From: Rhinopomastus cyanomelas | Lineage: Eukaryota; Chordata; Aves; Bucerotiformes; Rhinopomastidae | Assembly: GCA_013400115.1 (NCBI GenBank) | Contig: VXBP01003649.1 | Coordinates: forward strand, 1-64,000 | DNA: 64,000 bases | Reading direction: 5' to 3' | Part shown: positions 35,965-48,208 of the stretch, piece by piece | Layout of the letters: each line of letters begins with the position of its first letter | Position numbering within the stretch: the first letter of the stretch is position 1 | Notes under the pieces: model-generated | What the model saw: only the letters and a program-made list of their open reading frames with translations | What the model was told of the DNA's origin: nothing | Database searches by the model: none | Translations under genes and position numbers: made by a program

Positions 35965-38030
35965 ATTTCATAGTGTAGGCAAAACTAGACTGCTTTCACA
36001 TGGACTGTGACAAAATGCTTTATGGAGTGAATCACTGGTGTTTTATGAAGTGAAGTACTTTATGAAGAAGTTGAATGTGAAATTTCCACATTCATAAATA
36101 GACAGATTTCTCAGATGCAGGATTCAAGAATTGCATATTATGGTCATGTGTATTGAGTGTGGAGAACGATTTCCTAATGTACATTTAAATTCTATTAACT
36201 CATTGGGAAGTTAACAGAAACCTTGAGTAAACAACATGGATAATTTTCTGAGCATCTCTTTCAGCACTATTCACAGCCACTTGATTTTTTTTACAGAGAG
36301 TAAAGCAACCCGTAAGTCAAGAGGGTTTGGCAACCTTTAGGCAAATGAGATGGATCAGCATTATTTTCTTACAAGACCTACACTGAGGGTGATTCTCTTG
36401 CAGGGCACAGCTGTAAGGGCCTTCCTTCTTTTGTAGAGCAAAAGACAGTGAGCAAAGCTGTTTGTAATACCCAGTTTGTAGATGGCCCTGCAAAAGCACT
36501 GCAGAAACACTGGGTGTTTCCGTCACTCCAGCGGTGACAGCAACATACACCATAGATCAGAGAAGATGTACTAGGGAGCACTCCCTCACAGCTATTCCCA
36601 AAACCTTTGAGAAGATTCATGGGTAGTCCAGACAACAGCACCTTGGAATGATGTGAAATATTTAGGTGACACAGTCTGCCTGACGAACATGTAATTGCAG
36701 CTAGCCTAAGTAAATCTCTTCTGGTCCAGTTCTAGAAATACTTTACAATACAAATTTTGTCATGGTTCACACAGGACCAGGATTTCTCATCCCAAAACAT
36801 GCTAGAGAACCACAGGCAGATTATAGGTGTGCAATAGGAGGTTTATCTAAAAACATTTCAAGAGGGACCTGATTCACTGTTACGTTGTGCTTCATTAGTG
36901 CCCTTTCAGAGAAAGTGCTGTATGGTTATATCAGAGCTGCACCAGAGTTAAGTCAGAAATTACAGGCATTTCAATGAAATTACTGCTTATTTATAATACA
37001 TAAGACAGATCTAAGTATCTAAATTTGACTTGCAACTGTTAAAGCTCTTTATTATTGCATGGTAACTTCCACAAATGAAATACATCAACTTCAGAGAACA
37101 GTCCAGGGGCTTTTTTTAGGTAATGCAAGCAAGTGAAAATAGGCTCTCTTCTCACTGGGGACACAGTTACTTGTGTTTGTGGATGAAATGGAGCAAAGGA
37201 TCCAGGGCTGTCAAAAAATGACAGTTTGAATGAAAGAAATAGACAGTTTGATGAAGAAATAGAAGTGTGGAAAAATGTCACAAGGGCTCAGAAAAGTAGG
37301 AAGATGCTTAAGAAATAACTTCAAATTCATGCAATACAAAACCTTCTCTTGTCAAATGAGTGAAACTTGTCAAGTCTACTAGATCTCTTAATTAACTGGG
37401 AAAATGAAAGAAGCCCTTTTTGAGGGATTCCAGCTTACAGGCATCATGATTAGTTTCTTTTGCAGAGAATATAAAATTAACACTCTACTTATTAAGCTCA
37501 TAAAGCAACATGGATCATCTGAAAATATATGCGATTAATCAGTGGAGAAATTATTCATCACGTAGAAATAGTGACTTTTAAACTGGAGGGAGGGAGTAAT
37601 TACAAAGATTAGGCAAAATTCACAAAATTAATGTTTTTAGTATTTGGGAAGGTGAAAAAAGACTTAGCCATATCCAAACCCTCCAAAACCCATTTATTCC
37701 AAAATTTCCAGTTATTTACTCCCTTTAGCAGATGTTTGTAATATTTTTAAATAGGACTCAGAAACCTAGGAAGCTTATTCGTAACAAAGCAAAACAGTTT
37801 TGCAAATGTTTTGACTCTCTCCTAACAGTCCAGTGCTGTTCCACACTAACTTGGAAAACACTCATACAAGTAAGCAGTATTAGCAGCATTAGTTTATAAC
37901 TTGCTGCAGTTGGAGGTGATTGTGCTGGATAAATTGTCCCATACACCCATACAGGGCCATGCCAATAAGACGTGATGTCTTCAGCCAGAGCTAACACCTT
38001 CATTGTCTAAACGTCAGATTGCCTCAGGCA
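35965..38030. other. Unique AT-rich sequence
   Basis: Degenerate 'tttatgaag' repetition at 36018-36070. A 'tgtcatggttcacacaggac' at 36756 vaguely recalls an LTR start but has no partner end. No gene recognised. Confidence 0.45.
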
Positions 38031-38082
38031 GTGGAGGCCCCCCCTTAAGTATATGAACAGCCCCCCCTACGCGGGCTTTTCG
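38031..38082. other. Short GC-rich insert of unknown origin
   Basis: Two C runs and 'ctacgcgggctttt' stand out from AT-rich flanks. It directly abuts a CR1 fragment that has lost its final 30 bp. Confidence 0.4.
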
Positions 38083-38197
38083 GAAGGGACCTCGAAAGAT
38101 CATCTAGTCCAATCCGCCTGCAACAGCAGGATCACCTAAACCAAGTCACACAGGAACCTGTCCAGTCGGGTCTTGAACATCTCCAGAGAAGGAGACA
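38083..38197 (-). mobile_element. CR1 family A fragment lacking its 3' terminus
   Basis: Starts internally at 'ggaagggacctcgaaagatc' and runs to 'ctccagagaaggagac'. The usual terminal repeats and 'cattagggatt' are absent, so the 3' end was lost after insertion. Confidence 0.85.
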
Positions 38198-39523
38198 CAT
38201 AAACACATGCAAACAAAAATGCATAAAAAATCTAAACCATTCTGTGATTCTATGAGTTACCTTCCTGTGTTACCTTGTGCACATGACAGAGGCTGCTGGC
38301 CAAAAAATTTTTTTAGTTTTAGGTTTTGTCTGTCGTTTTGTTTTGTTACTGTTTTTGTTTTCTTGTTTGAGGTTTTTTAACAAACCCCACCCCCCCAACA
38401 TAAGTAAACACCAATTTCATTTCTGAAATTCTTATAACTCATTCGTGCCCTCAAAAAAAACCCCCAGTTCCCAGAGTTCAGATTTTCAACACTCCCCAAA
38501 AAATGGCCATCTTTTAAGCCATTGATCAAGAGCATTAACACCTATGCTGCTAATCGCGTCAAAATTATGAAACTTGGAAAACTCAGCCTTCAGAAGGATC
38601 AAAAATTAAGTCCTGCCTCAGATTAGATGTTTCTCCCTGTAGTGAATACACAAGTACTTCATAGTGCATTGCTGTTCTCTAGATGAACAACTGCCTAAAT
38701 CAACACAACAAAGGAGTGCGAGAACAGATGATTCAATCAAGAGGAGAGGGCACTTATTTACAGAGCAAACCAACAGTCAGTCAAGGAGAGAGGGTGCATG
38801 ATAATAAGGTTTCTTTAGCTCTTAATTTATCTTTCCTTTGTTGTGTCTGGTTTTTTCTTTGTTTTTAAATTAAGTTCAGTTCACATATAAGCAGACTGTT
38901 AAATGATAATTGAAATATAAAATCCAAAAGTCATTTTCTTCTAAACCCAGATCTTGCTCTGGATACCTTAGTTACACAAGAAAAACGTAAATAAATTCGG
39001 AAGTCAAGGCTGGTATTTGAATGTAAAATATTCTTAATATAACAATAGGGACCAATGTCCCCCTTAAAAGCAAAGGAATTGAACTATGAACAATTTAAGC
39101 ACTTCAGTGAACAGAAAGTATCTTTGCAGTGTTTGATGAATTCATTCATTTACAGTCTCTGCTAAGCCAAAAAGGTGCAGGCAATGCCTGTGACTTGCAA
39201 AAATCAAAAAAGCTTTTCCTCCCATCATAATGTGAAAGGCTTTGAGAAAGCACACACTTTATATTAGTGTGTTTAGAGACCTCAAATTGGAATCTGGTTT
39301 CCTCTATCCCCGAAGTGGAATGTGCTAGGTCATTACAGGACACTTAAAGATGTTGAAAACTTTATAAGAGGTCTTCTAATCCTTCTTCTGTGTAAAAATT
39401 GAAACAAAAAGCTTGGGGAACATGTAAAGGGCAGACAAAAGCAAGACTTTTGAATAAAGTTAAATAAAATGTTATGAGTAGTAAGCCAGAATCATTAAAT
39501 CAATCATGGAAACAATCAAAAGA
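38198..39523. other. Unique sequence with T-rich tract
   Basis: T-rich and C-rich runs at 38300-38470; no gene recognised. Confidence 0.5.
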
Positions 39524-39612
39524 ATCACAGTCACAGAATGATTTAGGTTGGAAGGGACCTTAAAGATCATTTAGTTCCAACCCCTCTGCCGTGGGCAGGG
39601 ACACCTCTCACT
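39524..39612 (-). mobile_element. CR1 family C, 3' terminal fragment
   Basis: 'cacagaatgatttaggttgg', 'accttaaagatcatttag' and 'cgtgggcagggacacctc' identify an older CR1 tail different from families A and B. Confidence 0.85.
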
Positions 39613-39654
39613 GGAACAGAAGTGAAAGGATACCAGCCCAGGAGGCCATGCTAA

Positions 39655-39882
39655 GAGTCCCCTTGTCCTATCATTAGATGTCACTGAGCAGAGACTGGCT
39701 CCATCCTCCTGACACCCACCCGTCACATATTTATAAACAGTAATGAGGTCACCCCTCAGACTCTTTTTCTCCAAGCTAAAGAGACCCAGCTCCTTCAGCC
39801 TTTCCTCATAAGGGAGGTGTTGTACTCCCTTCATCATCTTTATAGCTTTGCGCTGGATTCTCTCCAGCAGTTCTGCACCTCT
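39655..39882 (-). mobile_element. CR1 family A internal fragment
   Basis: Starts at 'ccccttgtcctatcattag' within the 3' UTR and extends to the ORF2 C-terminus (minus frame contains MMKGVQHLPYEERLKELGL). The 3' 150 bp is missing. It is separated from the family C tail by about 40 bp, so deletion or recombination has joined two elements. Confidence 0.85.
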
Positions 39883-40603
39883 CAGGAAAATTCCAGAATG
39901 TTGCAGGGTCACGTTTCAACAACAGAAATACCCACAAGAAACTGCTGGAAACAGTTTGGCTTAAACAGGAATGGCTTCAAGCATGTGCCAACAGAGCTTC
40001 CCCTTTAACAATGAAAGGATTTAACTTGAAAAAGCATCGAAATGCTTGCATGGGCTTATGAAAATCGAATCAAGTCATCTAGCTCTTGTCCATTAGTAAA
40101 TTACATAATTATAAAATTATTTCACCTATACAAATTTACATCAAATAAACAAGATGATAATGTATTTGCAGGAGGGGTTGAAAGGCCTTTTGATTCCCAA
40201 GAAATAAAGCATCAAAAGCGTCTTTTGGTGTCTCAAAGTACAAAGATATCACCTTCAGTGACATGAAAGCATTTGGTAAGGGGGAAAAAAAAGGAATTGA
40301 AGTTTGATATCAAAGTACTTTATCACCCTGGGAGGTAGACATGTTGAATGAGAACAGAATAGCCCTTCCTGCAGTCATTTTTGCAGTGTGTGTGTCAGGG
40401 AGATAAATGTTAGTAAAAAAACCAGACCAAAATAATTTGATATGGCAGGTTCATGAGCTTTCTGTAGATCTGAAGGGATCTTGCAGATTAAAGTATTTAG
40501 ACAAAACACAGATAAAAAGGAAGTTTGGACCTTTTATTTAAACACAGTAAAAAAAAAATGCAATGACTTTGCCTTGCAAGATAGTTACTGAAAAATTCAC
40601 TGA
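39883..40603. other. Unique sequence
   Basis: Nothing recognised. Confidence 0.5.
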
Positions 40604-40764
40604 CAGAATTACAGAATCACAGAACATTAGAGATTGGAAGGGACCTCAAAAGATCATCTAGTCCAATCCTCCTGACACAGCAGGATCACCTAGACAAAGT
40701 CACACAGGAAGACATCCAGATGGGTTTTAAATGTCTCCAGGGAAGAAGACTCCACAGTCTCCAG
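40604..40764 (-). mobile_element. CR1 family A, 3' 160 bp
   Basis: From 'cagaattacagaatcacaga' to 'gaagactccacagtctcc'; standard tail. Confidence 0.9.
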
Positions 40765-42564
40765 AGGTAGAAATATTGCATAGGAAAGGATTGTTTATTT
40801 AGATAAACTCTGTTGGTACCTACTATGGAGCAGTTCTGCAGAAATAGCAGGTGGTGCAGACATCCTGTTTATATGCATGGGAAAAGATTTTATTGTAGAG
40901 TGACTCTGGCGTGGGGTTGAACTAGAGCTGTCTTAGCTGTTGGAGTACATTAAGTGTGCGTGTTTGGCTTTAGGGCAGAGCATAGCAAACGTGAGTTGGT
41001 AAACTGGCTTCAAAACTAAGCTTCAAAAGTAAGCTTTTGAGCTAAAAGCTAATGTAAACTGGTCGTGTAGCATACAAGATGCAATATTAAGAAAATAATC
41101 ACTTCAAACTGTTGCTATTATAACATGTTAACCAGATTATGATAAGCAGAGAGAGAGAAAAAGTACATGATGGTCTCTACTCTCAGCACTTAACTAGGTA
41201 TAAAAGTTGATCAAAGTCAACATTTCATGGAATTTTAAAACTTTTTTTTCTATGATTTTTTCTGTTTTCCATACTCTTTACTTACATCTTTCAGGGAAAC
41301 ATATTTGAAATGAGGCAGAGACCTCTTCATCTTAACTCAAATCCAAAATTACCAGGAAAAATATAATGATCCAGTGAAAACAAAGTTACCATGGATTTCA
41401 AAATGGCTGTTTTGTAAATGACTTTAAATCAAGATTAGTATCTACAGAAAACAGGACGAAGTCCTGTGTGACTTGGTCTAGGTGGTCCTGGTATTCTGTG
41501 TGATTCTGTGGTGCTGTGAAGTAATGTGATTGCTCTGCAATGACTTTGCAGATATTTTTTATGTGAGTGATTTAAAATATACTGTTAAAAGGTTAAATTA
41601 TGTATTGCTTATATAATATGCCAAAGGATTGAGTTTCCTAAAAAAGGCAGCTCTGTCTTCTGTTAGTATAGGCAAAATCTTGGGGCAATAGATGTTCCTT
41701 TATATGCTGCCTTATTTAATTCTCGACGTATCTAAAAAAAGCACCTCCCAAGGGCCTATTCTTCAAAACTTATTTTGGACACTGTTCTGTTTTGAGGCAC
41801 AGTTGCCTCAAGCTAGATGCCTGTTGTCTGGAATACCTCAGCTAGAACAGCAGGGTTGAGATACAGCTTTTCAGCTGGCTGGATTATGTCTTGTAATTGC
41901 TTTGCTTGCATTATTTGAATTCATATATGCGTTATGTGAAACAGTTCTGGTTCTTTTGTGATGTCTGCTTTCCAATGCAGACTTCAAAAAGCCAGGAGGA
42001 GTTTGTTCATCACATACTGTCCTGCTGTCAAGTGTTAAATCAACAGAAGTTATGGTAATAGCCAGGGCTAGTACTTGCGAAAAGCAGTATCTGACCCGTT
42101 AACAGCACTGCTGCACTGCCTACTTGTGCCCTTCTGCACCTCTACATTACAACAGAACTTTTCCTTTTACTATAAATGTTCTAGGACAAATGACCTTTCC
42201 TTTAAGAAAGGTATTTGTGCTGTCTAAAATACTGGCTTCTAGACACAAAAAACTTTTAGAGTAAGATACTCTTGGCATTACAAGTATTTAAGTGTTGACT
42301 TAGTTCCAAAATTTGAGGTGCAAATCTTTCCTTTGAAGACTTATGACCTATTTGTGTTCAGTCTGCACTTCTGTTTTCTTTGCTTCTTTTGAGGTAGAGT
42401 TCCATAGACAATACCTGTCATCCAACAGAGACTTCTTGGGTATTTGAAATTTTACTGTCTGACACTTCATTCTGGTCTTTGTAAGTAATACTCACAAAAT
42501 AAGCTGCAACCTTTACTTCGGTCTAACTTTGCTTGAGGTAGAAATAGGCACACTGGTAGATCTA
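40765..42564. other. Unique sequence with one tiny CR1 relic
   Basis: A decayed family A tail of about 57 bp lies at 41463-41519 (cctgtgtgacttggtctagg ... attctgtggtgctgtga). Nothing else recognised. Confidence 0.6.
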
Positions 42565-43128
42565 GAAGGCCTCTGCTTTGGTGAGACCTCACTTTGGTGA
42601 GAACACACTGAGTACTGTGTTCAGGTCTGGGGTCCTCAGCACAACAAGGACACTAATCTTTTGGAACTGGTGTGGTGGAGGGCCACAAACATGATCAAAA
42701 GGCTGGAACACCACTGATGTGAGGACAGGCTGAGGCAGTTAGGCTTGTTCAGCTGGGGGAAGAGAAGGCTCCTGGGACACTTTATTGCACCCTTTCAGTA
42801 CTGGAAAGGAGTTGACAAGGAGCAGACTTTTAGCACGGACTGTTTGACAGGATAAGTGGTGACAGTTTTGAAGTAAAAGAGGGGAGATTTAGACTGGATG
42901 TAAGGAAGAAACTTTTTACAATGAGGATGGTGAAACACTGAAACAGGTTATGTACTGAGATGCTAGAGGCCTAATCACCCATTCCTGGAGACATTCAAGG
43001 CCATGCTGAATGGGACTCTAAGTGACCTGACCTAGTTAGAGATGTCCCTGGTCAATTGGTCAATGCAGGGGGTCTGGACTAGATTACCTTTAAAGGTCTC
43101 TTCTAACCCAGTACATTATATGGTTTCT
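42565..43128 (+). mobile_element. CR1 family C, ORF2 end and 3' UTR (old)
   Basis: Recognisable through 'gtactgtgttcaggtctggg', 'gaggacaggctgaggcagtt', 'aagaaactttttacaatgag', 'tcctggagacattcaaggcc' and 'ggtctggactagattacctt'. The terminal octamers are eroded. Strong divergence marks it as one of the oldest CR1s here. Confidence 0.85.
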
Positions 43129-43919
43129 TAAATGCTGTAAATGTTACTTGTGTGCTCTGTAGACTCTACATGTATAGCAATATATTAATTGTACTAATGG
43201 TATCTCTGCAGAAAAGTGATCTTTCCTTTCAGGAGCAGTTACCATTTAGAAGTCTGGTTAACAAAAGTACACGAACACTCATGTATGGATAGTTCAGCCT
43301 CGTGTAAGTACAGTATTTGCACACAGCTGAAGTAGAAGTTTTAGTTTCACATCTCTACCAAGTTTTTACACATTTCTCTGAATTACTTGACTGGTTTCAT
43401 CTTAAGTTAATGGATAATTTAAGCACACTGAGTGATAAGAATGTTGACTTTGACTTGTTCCACATAGGCCCAGGAGACCCAAACTCTTCTAATTTACAAA
43501 CTTTTCTTCTAAAAAATAATGTCCCTTTAAAAATTTGGAATCTGCCAATACTGCCACATACTCTTATGACAAAGATATTATCACTGCTTGCCTGTTAAGA
43601 AAGAGTTTTCTCTCATTTTCCTTCCCAGCCATAGTCTTTCTCCCAGCACCTGTAGTCCAAAGTCCAGTGTTCTTCCTAGCACTTCAGAGCATTCAGCTGA
43701 CAGTTCATGTCTTCTATCCCACTTCTAATTTCCGCAATTCACATATAATTGTTAGAGACAACACGTCACATTTAATTCAGCATCTAATTTACTGCAGCTC
43801 ATCATTCAGGTTTGAAATATCACATTTATTCTTTTGCTTTTTGTTTCCTTTTTCACAGGCTGAGGGCAGTTACAGCTTTTACATGCCTTACACAGTAAGA
43901 TGGCTTGATATCTCTATCA
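43129..43919. other. Unique sequence upstream of the solo LTR
   Basis: A 160-residue frame (43535-44017) crosses into the LTR and shows no domain. No gene supported. Confidence 0.45.
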
Positions 43920-43924
43920 GACGG

Positions 43925-44690
43925 TGTCCTGGTTTGAGGGTGAAAGGTGGAACCCTCCAGAACAGATTGTTAGATTCCCCTCCCACCAATACAGGAAGGG
44001 AATATAAACAGGTTTGAAAATGTCAACAAGTTGTAATTTTATTCAAAACGAAGTAAATTCAAAAGAGGAAAGAAAATACCAACAGGAATGCAGGGAGATG
44101 GTGTAAGGGAAGAACTATGTACAGAAGGCAATTTGGTGTAATTATGGCCTCCAGTCACTAGGGGACTCTCGCCACGGCGCGGCAGCAACAGGCGCTCGCT
44201 CCCAGCTGCTTTCACGTCCGCACCGCGCGGGAAAGGAAGGGAGGAAAAAAAAAATGGTGCGGGCCACTTGCGCGCCCCTCTCCCGCCTGCACCGGGCGCC
44301 TGGCTATCGGAACCCTGCCGGCGCCCGCCTGGCAACTGCGCACCCGAAAACCCGCAGCCCACCTTCCCCCCGCAAAACAGAACCACACTCAGAACTAGTC
44401 CGAGACAAAACAAAACGTCCCAAAGCGTGAGACAGGCCCCCTCCCAATCCACCAACAACTGCCGACAAAAACTTAACACAGGGTAGCGTGCAGGAGAAGT
44501 CAGGTGGGCTGGGCAGCAGGTCAGGGCACAGGAACCGTGGGTCCTCTCTCCTCCCCGGCTGGCCGGAACCACACTGTCCCCGCCTCCCTGCTGGCTTTTT
44601 ATTCCATGGTCTGCCAGAACCCTCCTACTGTGGGGTAGAGGGGAGTGGTTTGGGAGATACACAAGTTCTTCTGTGTCCTAATCCAGCACA
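43925..44690 (-). mobile_element. Solo LTR, 766 bp, with 5-bp TSD (ERVL- or ERV1-like)
   Basis: The ends are near-inverted: TGTCCTGGTTT at 43925 and AATCCAGCACA ending at 44690 (9 of 11 complementary). GACGG occurs immediately outside both ends (43920-43924 and 44691-44695), a clean 5-bp target duplication. On the minus strand a TATA-like AATAAAAA (44596-44603) and an AATAAA (44038-44043) sit in promoter and polyadenylation order, which sets the orientation. The middle (about 44160-44560) is GC- and CpG-rich. A 207-residue minus frame inside lacks any retroviral similarity. No internal viral region is present, so this is a recombined solo LTR. The class is inferred from the 5-bp TSD alone. 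Confidence 0.85.
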
Positions 44691-44730
44691 GACGGCAAAT
44701 TATTTTAAAGCAGATGTTGCTGCCTAAGTA

Positions 44731-45358
44731 GGCTGAATATGAGCCAGCAATGTGGCCAAGAAGTCAAATGGCATTCTGGCCTGTATTAGAAACTGCGTCC
44801 AGCAAAAGTAGGGAGGTTACTGTCCCCCTGTACTCAACACTGGTGAGGCCACACCTTGAGTACTGGATCCAGTTTTGGGCACCTCAGTACAAGGGAGACA
44901 TTGAGCAAGTGCAGAGGAGGGCAACAAAGCTGGTGAAGGGCTTGGAGGGTCAATCTGATGAAGAGAGCTTGAGAGAGTTGGGGTTGTTTAGTTTGAGGAA
45001 GAGGAGGCTAAGAGGAGACCTCATCTCTCTCTATAGCTATCTGAAAGGACATTGTAGAGATGTTGGTGCTGGTCTCTTCTCATAGGTAGTTAGTGACAGA
45101 ACCAGAGGGAAGGGTTTCAGGCTCCAACAGGGTAGGTTTAGATTGGACATCAGGAAAAACTTCCTCACGGAGAGAGTGGTCAGGCCCTGGAATGGGCTGC
45201 CCAGGGTGGTGGTTGAGTCACCATCCCTGGATGAGTTTAAAAGACACTTAGATGAAGTGTTGGGAGATCTGGTTTAGAGGTTAACTTGTAGAGTAGGGTT
45301 GATCGTTGGGTTCAATGATCCCAAGGGTTTTTTCCAACCCCAATGATCTATGATTCTA
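44731..45358 (+). mobile_element. CR1 family B, young copy 1
   Basis: From 'ggctgaatatgagccagc' through the ORF2 C-terminus (frame 44750-45085: LYSTLVRPHLEYWIQFWAP, then SLRELGLFSLRKRRLRGDL) to 'aatgatctatgattctaag'. Compared with 56538-57106 it shows six substitutions over about 560 bp, all transitions, plus a 9-bp deletion at about 44904 and a 1-base loss at the tail. One of the youngest elements in the window. It lies only 40 bp from the solo LTR. Confidence 0.95.
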
Positions 45359-46066
45359 AGTAGGTACTATGAGATTGGTGGAGCTCTGGTTCTGTCAGTT
45401 CAAAGCTGGCTTAAATAAAGTATCAAGGAAGAGAATGCAAACCATAAATATCTGCTTTTGAAATAAAAACATCTGCATGTCTGGTGTCAAGACATGCCTA
45501 GTATCTAGACGATACTGGACCTAAGATGCATCAAAGAAGAATCTTGTTAGATATTGGACCTCATTAACTAATGGGTAACTAATGGTTTTGAAATACTAGC
45601 AATAAAGTCTGCCAGAGGAAATGTTTCTGTCTCAATCTCTTGAGTTCTTTACGAAAAAGGTTAGAAAAGCACATCAAGAATGACAGAGTTGTGAAGAACA
45701 GCTGTGGGACAGGAGGATTAACTTGAAATTTTCATAAAAGCTGATCTAACTGTGAGAGTCAATGGATTTTTAACTCCTGTCCATTTCAAGGAAATAGTAA
45801 TGTGCCACAGGTGAGAACAGTCCATCAAAAAGGATTTTCAACTTCACAGTACAATACATTTTTGGTGATGGACCTCAAAACCTGAATTATATTGGAAAAA
45901 GGTAGGAAAATACAGGCACAAGTGTGATTTTAATGGCATATTTTCTGGCATTCTCATCTGGACAGTCCTGCCTTGTTTCATATATACATGAATATTAACA
46001 CTTCTGTGGGATCTCACCTCTCCACCACAACTGTGACACTATGTCTGTTAGCCTAAATCTGTCTCA
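45359..46066. other. Unique sequence
   Basis: Nothing recognised. Confidence 0.5.
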
Positions 46067-46806
46067 TTCTCATGTTAAAGATGACCAAGGGCATCTCTGG
46101 TTGCCTTAGGAAATACCTTCCTAATTACCTGATTAGGAAATACCAGATGGAGGGAGATGAACCTTTCTCTCTGCTTAACACTGATGAGGCCACACACAGG
46201 GTGCACAGTGCAGTCCTGTGCTTCCCTGTACAAGAGAGTCCAAGACCAAGTCCAGCACAAATGATTATGGGACTGGAGCTTCTTCTGCATGAGGACAGAT
46301 TGAGAGAATTTGACATGTCAAGCCTGGGGAAGAGCAGGATCAGGGGACAATTAGTGTACAAATACCTGATGGTTGGAACGAAGAAGAGGGAGATAGACTC
46401 TTTTCAGTGATGAGGAACAGGAGAAGAGAAAATGGACACAGACTTTTAAAAAAACCAAACTGCCAAACCCAGGAAATTCCATCACTGTAGTTGACTACAA
46501 TGTAGTAAACAATTTTTTACTGTGAAGGCAGTCAAACACTGGCGCAGGTTGCCCAGAGGGGTTGTGGAAACCTTGTTCTCAGAGCTCCATGTCATTCATA
46601 GCTCTGGGTATCAGGATAGGAAAAAAGTTTTCACACACAAGTCTTTGTTAAATGTAGAAAGAAAGATTTTTCATGTCCTGAAAATTTAGAAACCAAATTG
46701 AATTTCCCCAAAATATAGGGAAACAAAATGGTTCTGGGTAACGTGCTTTAGCTGATCTGGCTAAAGTACTACATGGTTTCCAGAGGTCCCCTTCAGCCTA
46801 AGGTAT
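46067..46806 (+). mobile_element. CR1 family C (old) carrying a 102-bp foreign block
   Basis: Recognisable parts: 'gaggccacacacagggtgca', the ORF2 C-terminus (frame 46072-46410: LLLHEDRLREFDMSSLGKSR), 'aggttgcccagaggggttgt' and a tail 'tccagaggtccccttcagcc'. Between them, 46584-46685 is not CR1; it matches 47776-47880. Confidence 0.8.
46584..46685. repeat. Segmental duplication, copy 1 (102 bp)
   Basis: Shares 'gctccatgtcattcatagct' to 'tttttcatgtcctgaaaat' with 47776-47880, with two substitutions and a small indel. It sits inside an old CR1, so this copy is probably the inserted one. Confidence 0.93.
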
Positions 46807-47775
46807 TCAGCGACTTAGTTAGGCATTATTACTGCTAACAGTCTCCTGGATATTACTGGCGGCACATGTTTGTTTACTCAGTGTAGATCTCCTGGCAAAC
46901 ATCTGAGGAAATGACTAGGGAAGTGTCTTCATGTCCAGAGCAATGTTCTCAAGTGTTCAGCCTGCGGTACTCTAGTGCTGCTTGACAGAGCTCTGAAGCA
47001 GCAGTTCATCAATGGTGCCACTTAAAGATATTCAGTAGAACATCTGATTAGATTGAGTTGCAGCCAGCGTAGTACCCAGGAACAGCCTCCTTCACTGTTC
47101 ACTTGATGACTCGAGACACATTTGCAGAAACTTGTTTAGACAGAGCAGTGCAAAGACTGCAGCACTGACTGATATTTCCTTTATACTACCTGTTGGCACG
47201 CTGTAAATGGCACATAAACTCACAAGACGGATGTTATAGTAAAGAGGAAAGAGTTATAGGATTGAGGCTTAAAAATAATTAAACTGTAATTTCAGTGCTT
47301 TCCATGAAATACTGCCTGTACAGCAAGAGTAAATTGATCTCCAGACACATGCAGATTAACATCCAAGCAATGCTTTGTGGGATCGCCACTCAAAATTCTG
47401 AATACTAATTAGAAATATAGCATTCTGCAGGCATGGTTAGAAAGGGAAGAGGCTTGACAAGGAATAATAAGGCAGAACTGGTTACTTATTTTATTCTGTA
47501 CCGCATGAATACACAGAACTTTCAGGAGTGTAGTCATGCTGCAGGTGGGTTGTTTTGATTTATAGTTAATTCTAGGTAATAAGACTCTAAAGAGTCTGAC
47601 TTTTTTCCTCTGGCAGAACCACCTCGTGGTGACATTGGTGATTGGAGGGAAAAAAAAATAAGGTATAAAAACAAGCACAACACAAGCATCCTTGAATTTG
47701 ACAGTATGATATTTAATAGTGTTTTCCCTTGCAGCTGACTGTCAAATAAACTTGGCTCCTATGTTCAGTGCCATG
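46807..47775. other. Unique sequence
   Basis: Nothing recognised. Confidence 0.5.
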
Positions 47776-47880
47776 GCTCCATGTCATTCATAGCTCTGGG
47801 CATCAGGATAGAAAAAAAAGTGTTTTCACACACAAGTCTTTGATAAATGTAGAAAGAAAGATTTTTCATGTCCTGAAAAT
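47776..47880. repeat. Segmental duplication, copy 2 (105 bp)
   Basis: Same orientation as copy 1, about 1.19 kb away. It lies within an 84-residue minus frame (47765-48019) of no known family; since copy 1 lacks the rest, this is probably the source. Confidence 0.93.
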
Positions 47881-48137
47881 AGCTACTATTTCTAGACTTC
47901 ATCTGCATAGATGAGCAAGCATTCACAAACCCACCAGCCTGGAAGTATCTCAGTGTAGCCCAGTGAAAGTTGTGTAATTTTGTTAAGCAGGAACAGAAAT
48001 CTGTGTACAAGTCAAACAAGTCTGAATTTTTATCTCAACAAGCTACTACTGTCTTCCCACAAAAACTCCATTGGACATGACAAGCCTCTGAACTGGCCAG
48101 TGTTCAGTGGTGGATCTGCCTAAGACGTTTTCATTAG
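47881..48137. other. Unique sequence
   Basis: Nothing recognised. Confidence 0.5.
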
Positions 48138-48208
48138 CCATGAAGGGAGTAGAACACCTTTCTTATAAGGAAAGGCTGAGGTAGTTGGGTCTCTTTAGCT
48201 TGGTGAAT
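48138..48208 (+). mobile_element. CR1 family A fragment abutting a long CR1
   Basis: 'aagggagtagaacaccttt' to 'gtctctttagcttgg' is the ORF2 C-terminal/3' UTR region. It stops abruptly where ORF1-region sequence of the next CR1 begins. Its 3' part is not found downstream of the long copy. Confidence 0.8.

Noticed and set aside
36756..36990. Possible LTR start (tgtcatggttcacacagg)
   Set aside because: Resembles the opening of some bird LTRs but no matching end, poly(A) signal or target duplication was found.
38236..38257. 'ccattctgtgattctatgag' resembling CR1 terminal repeats
   Set aside because: No CR1 body adjacent; could be the lost end of the 38.1 kb fragment but not demonstrable.
43535..44017. 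160-residue plus frame
   Set aside because: Crosses the solo LTR boundary and has no recognisable domain.
44039..44662. 207-residue minus frame
   Set aside because: Lies entirely within the GC-rich part of the solo LTR, where stop codons are rare; no domain or start context supports a gene.
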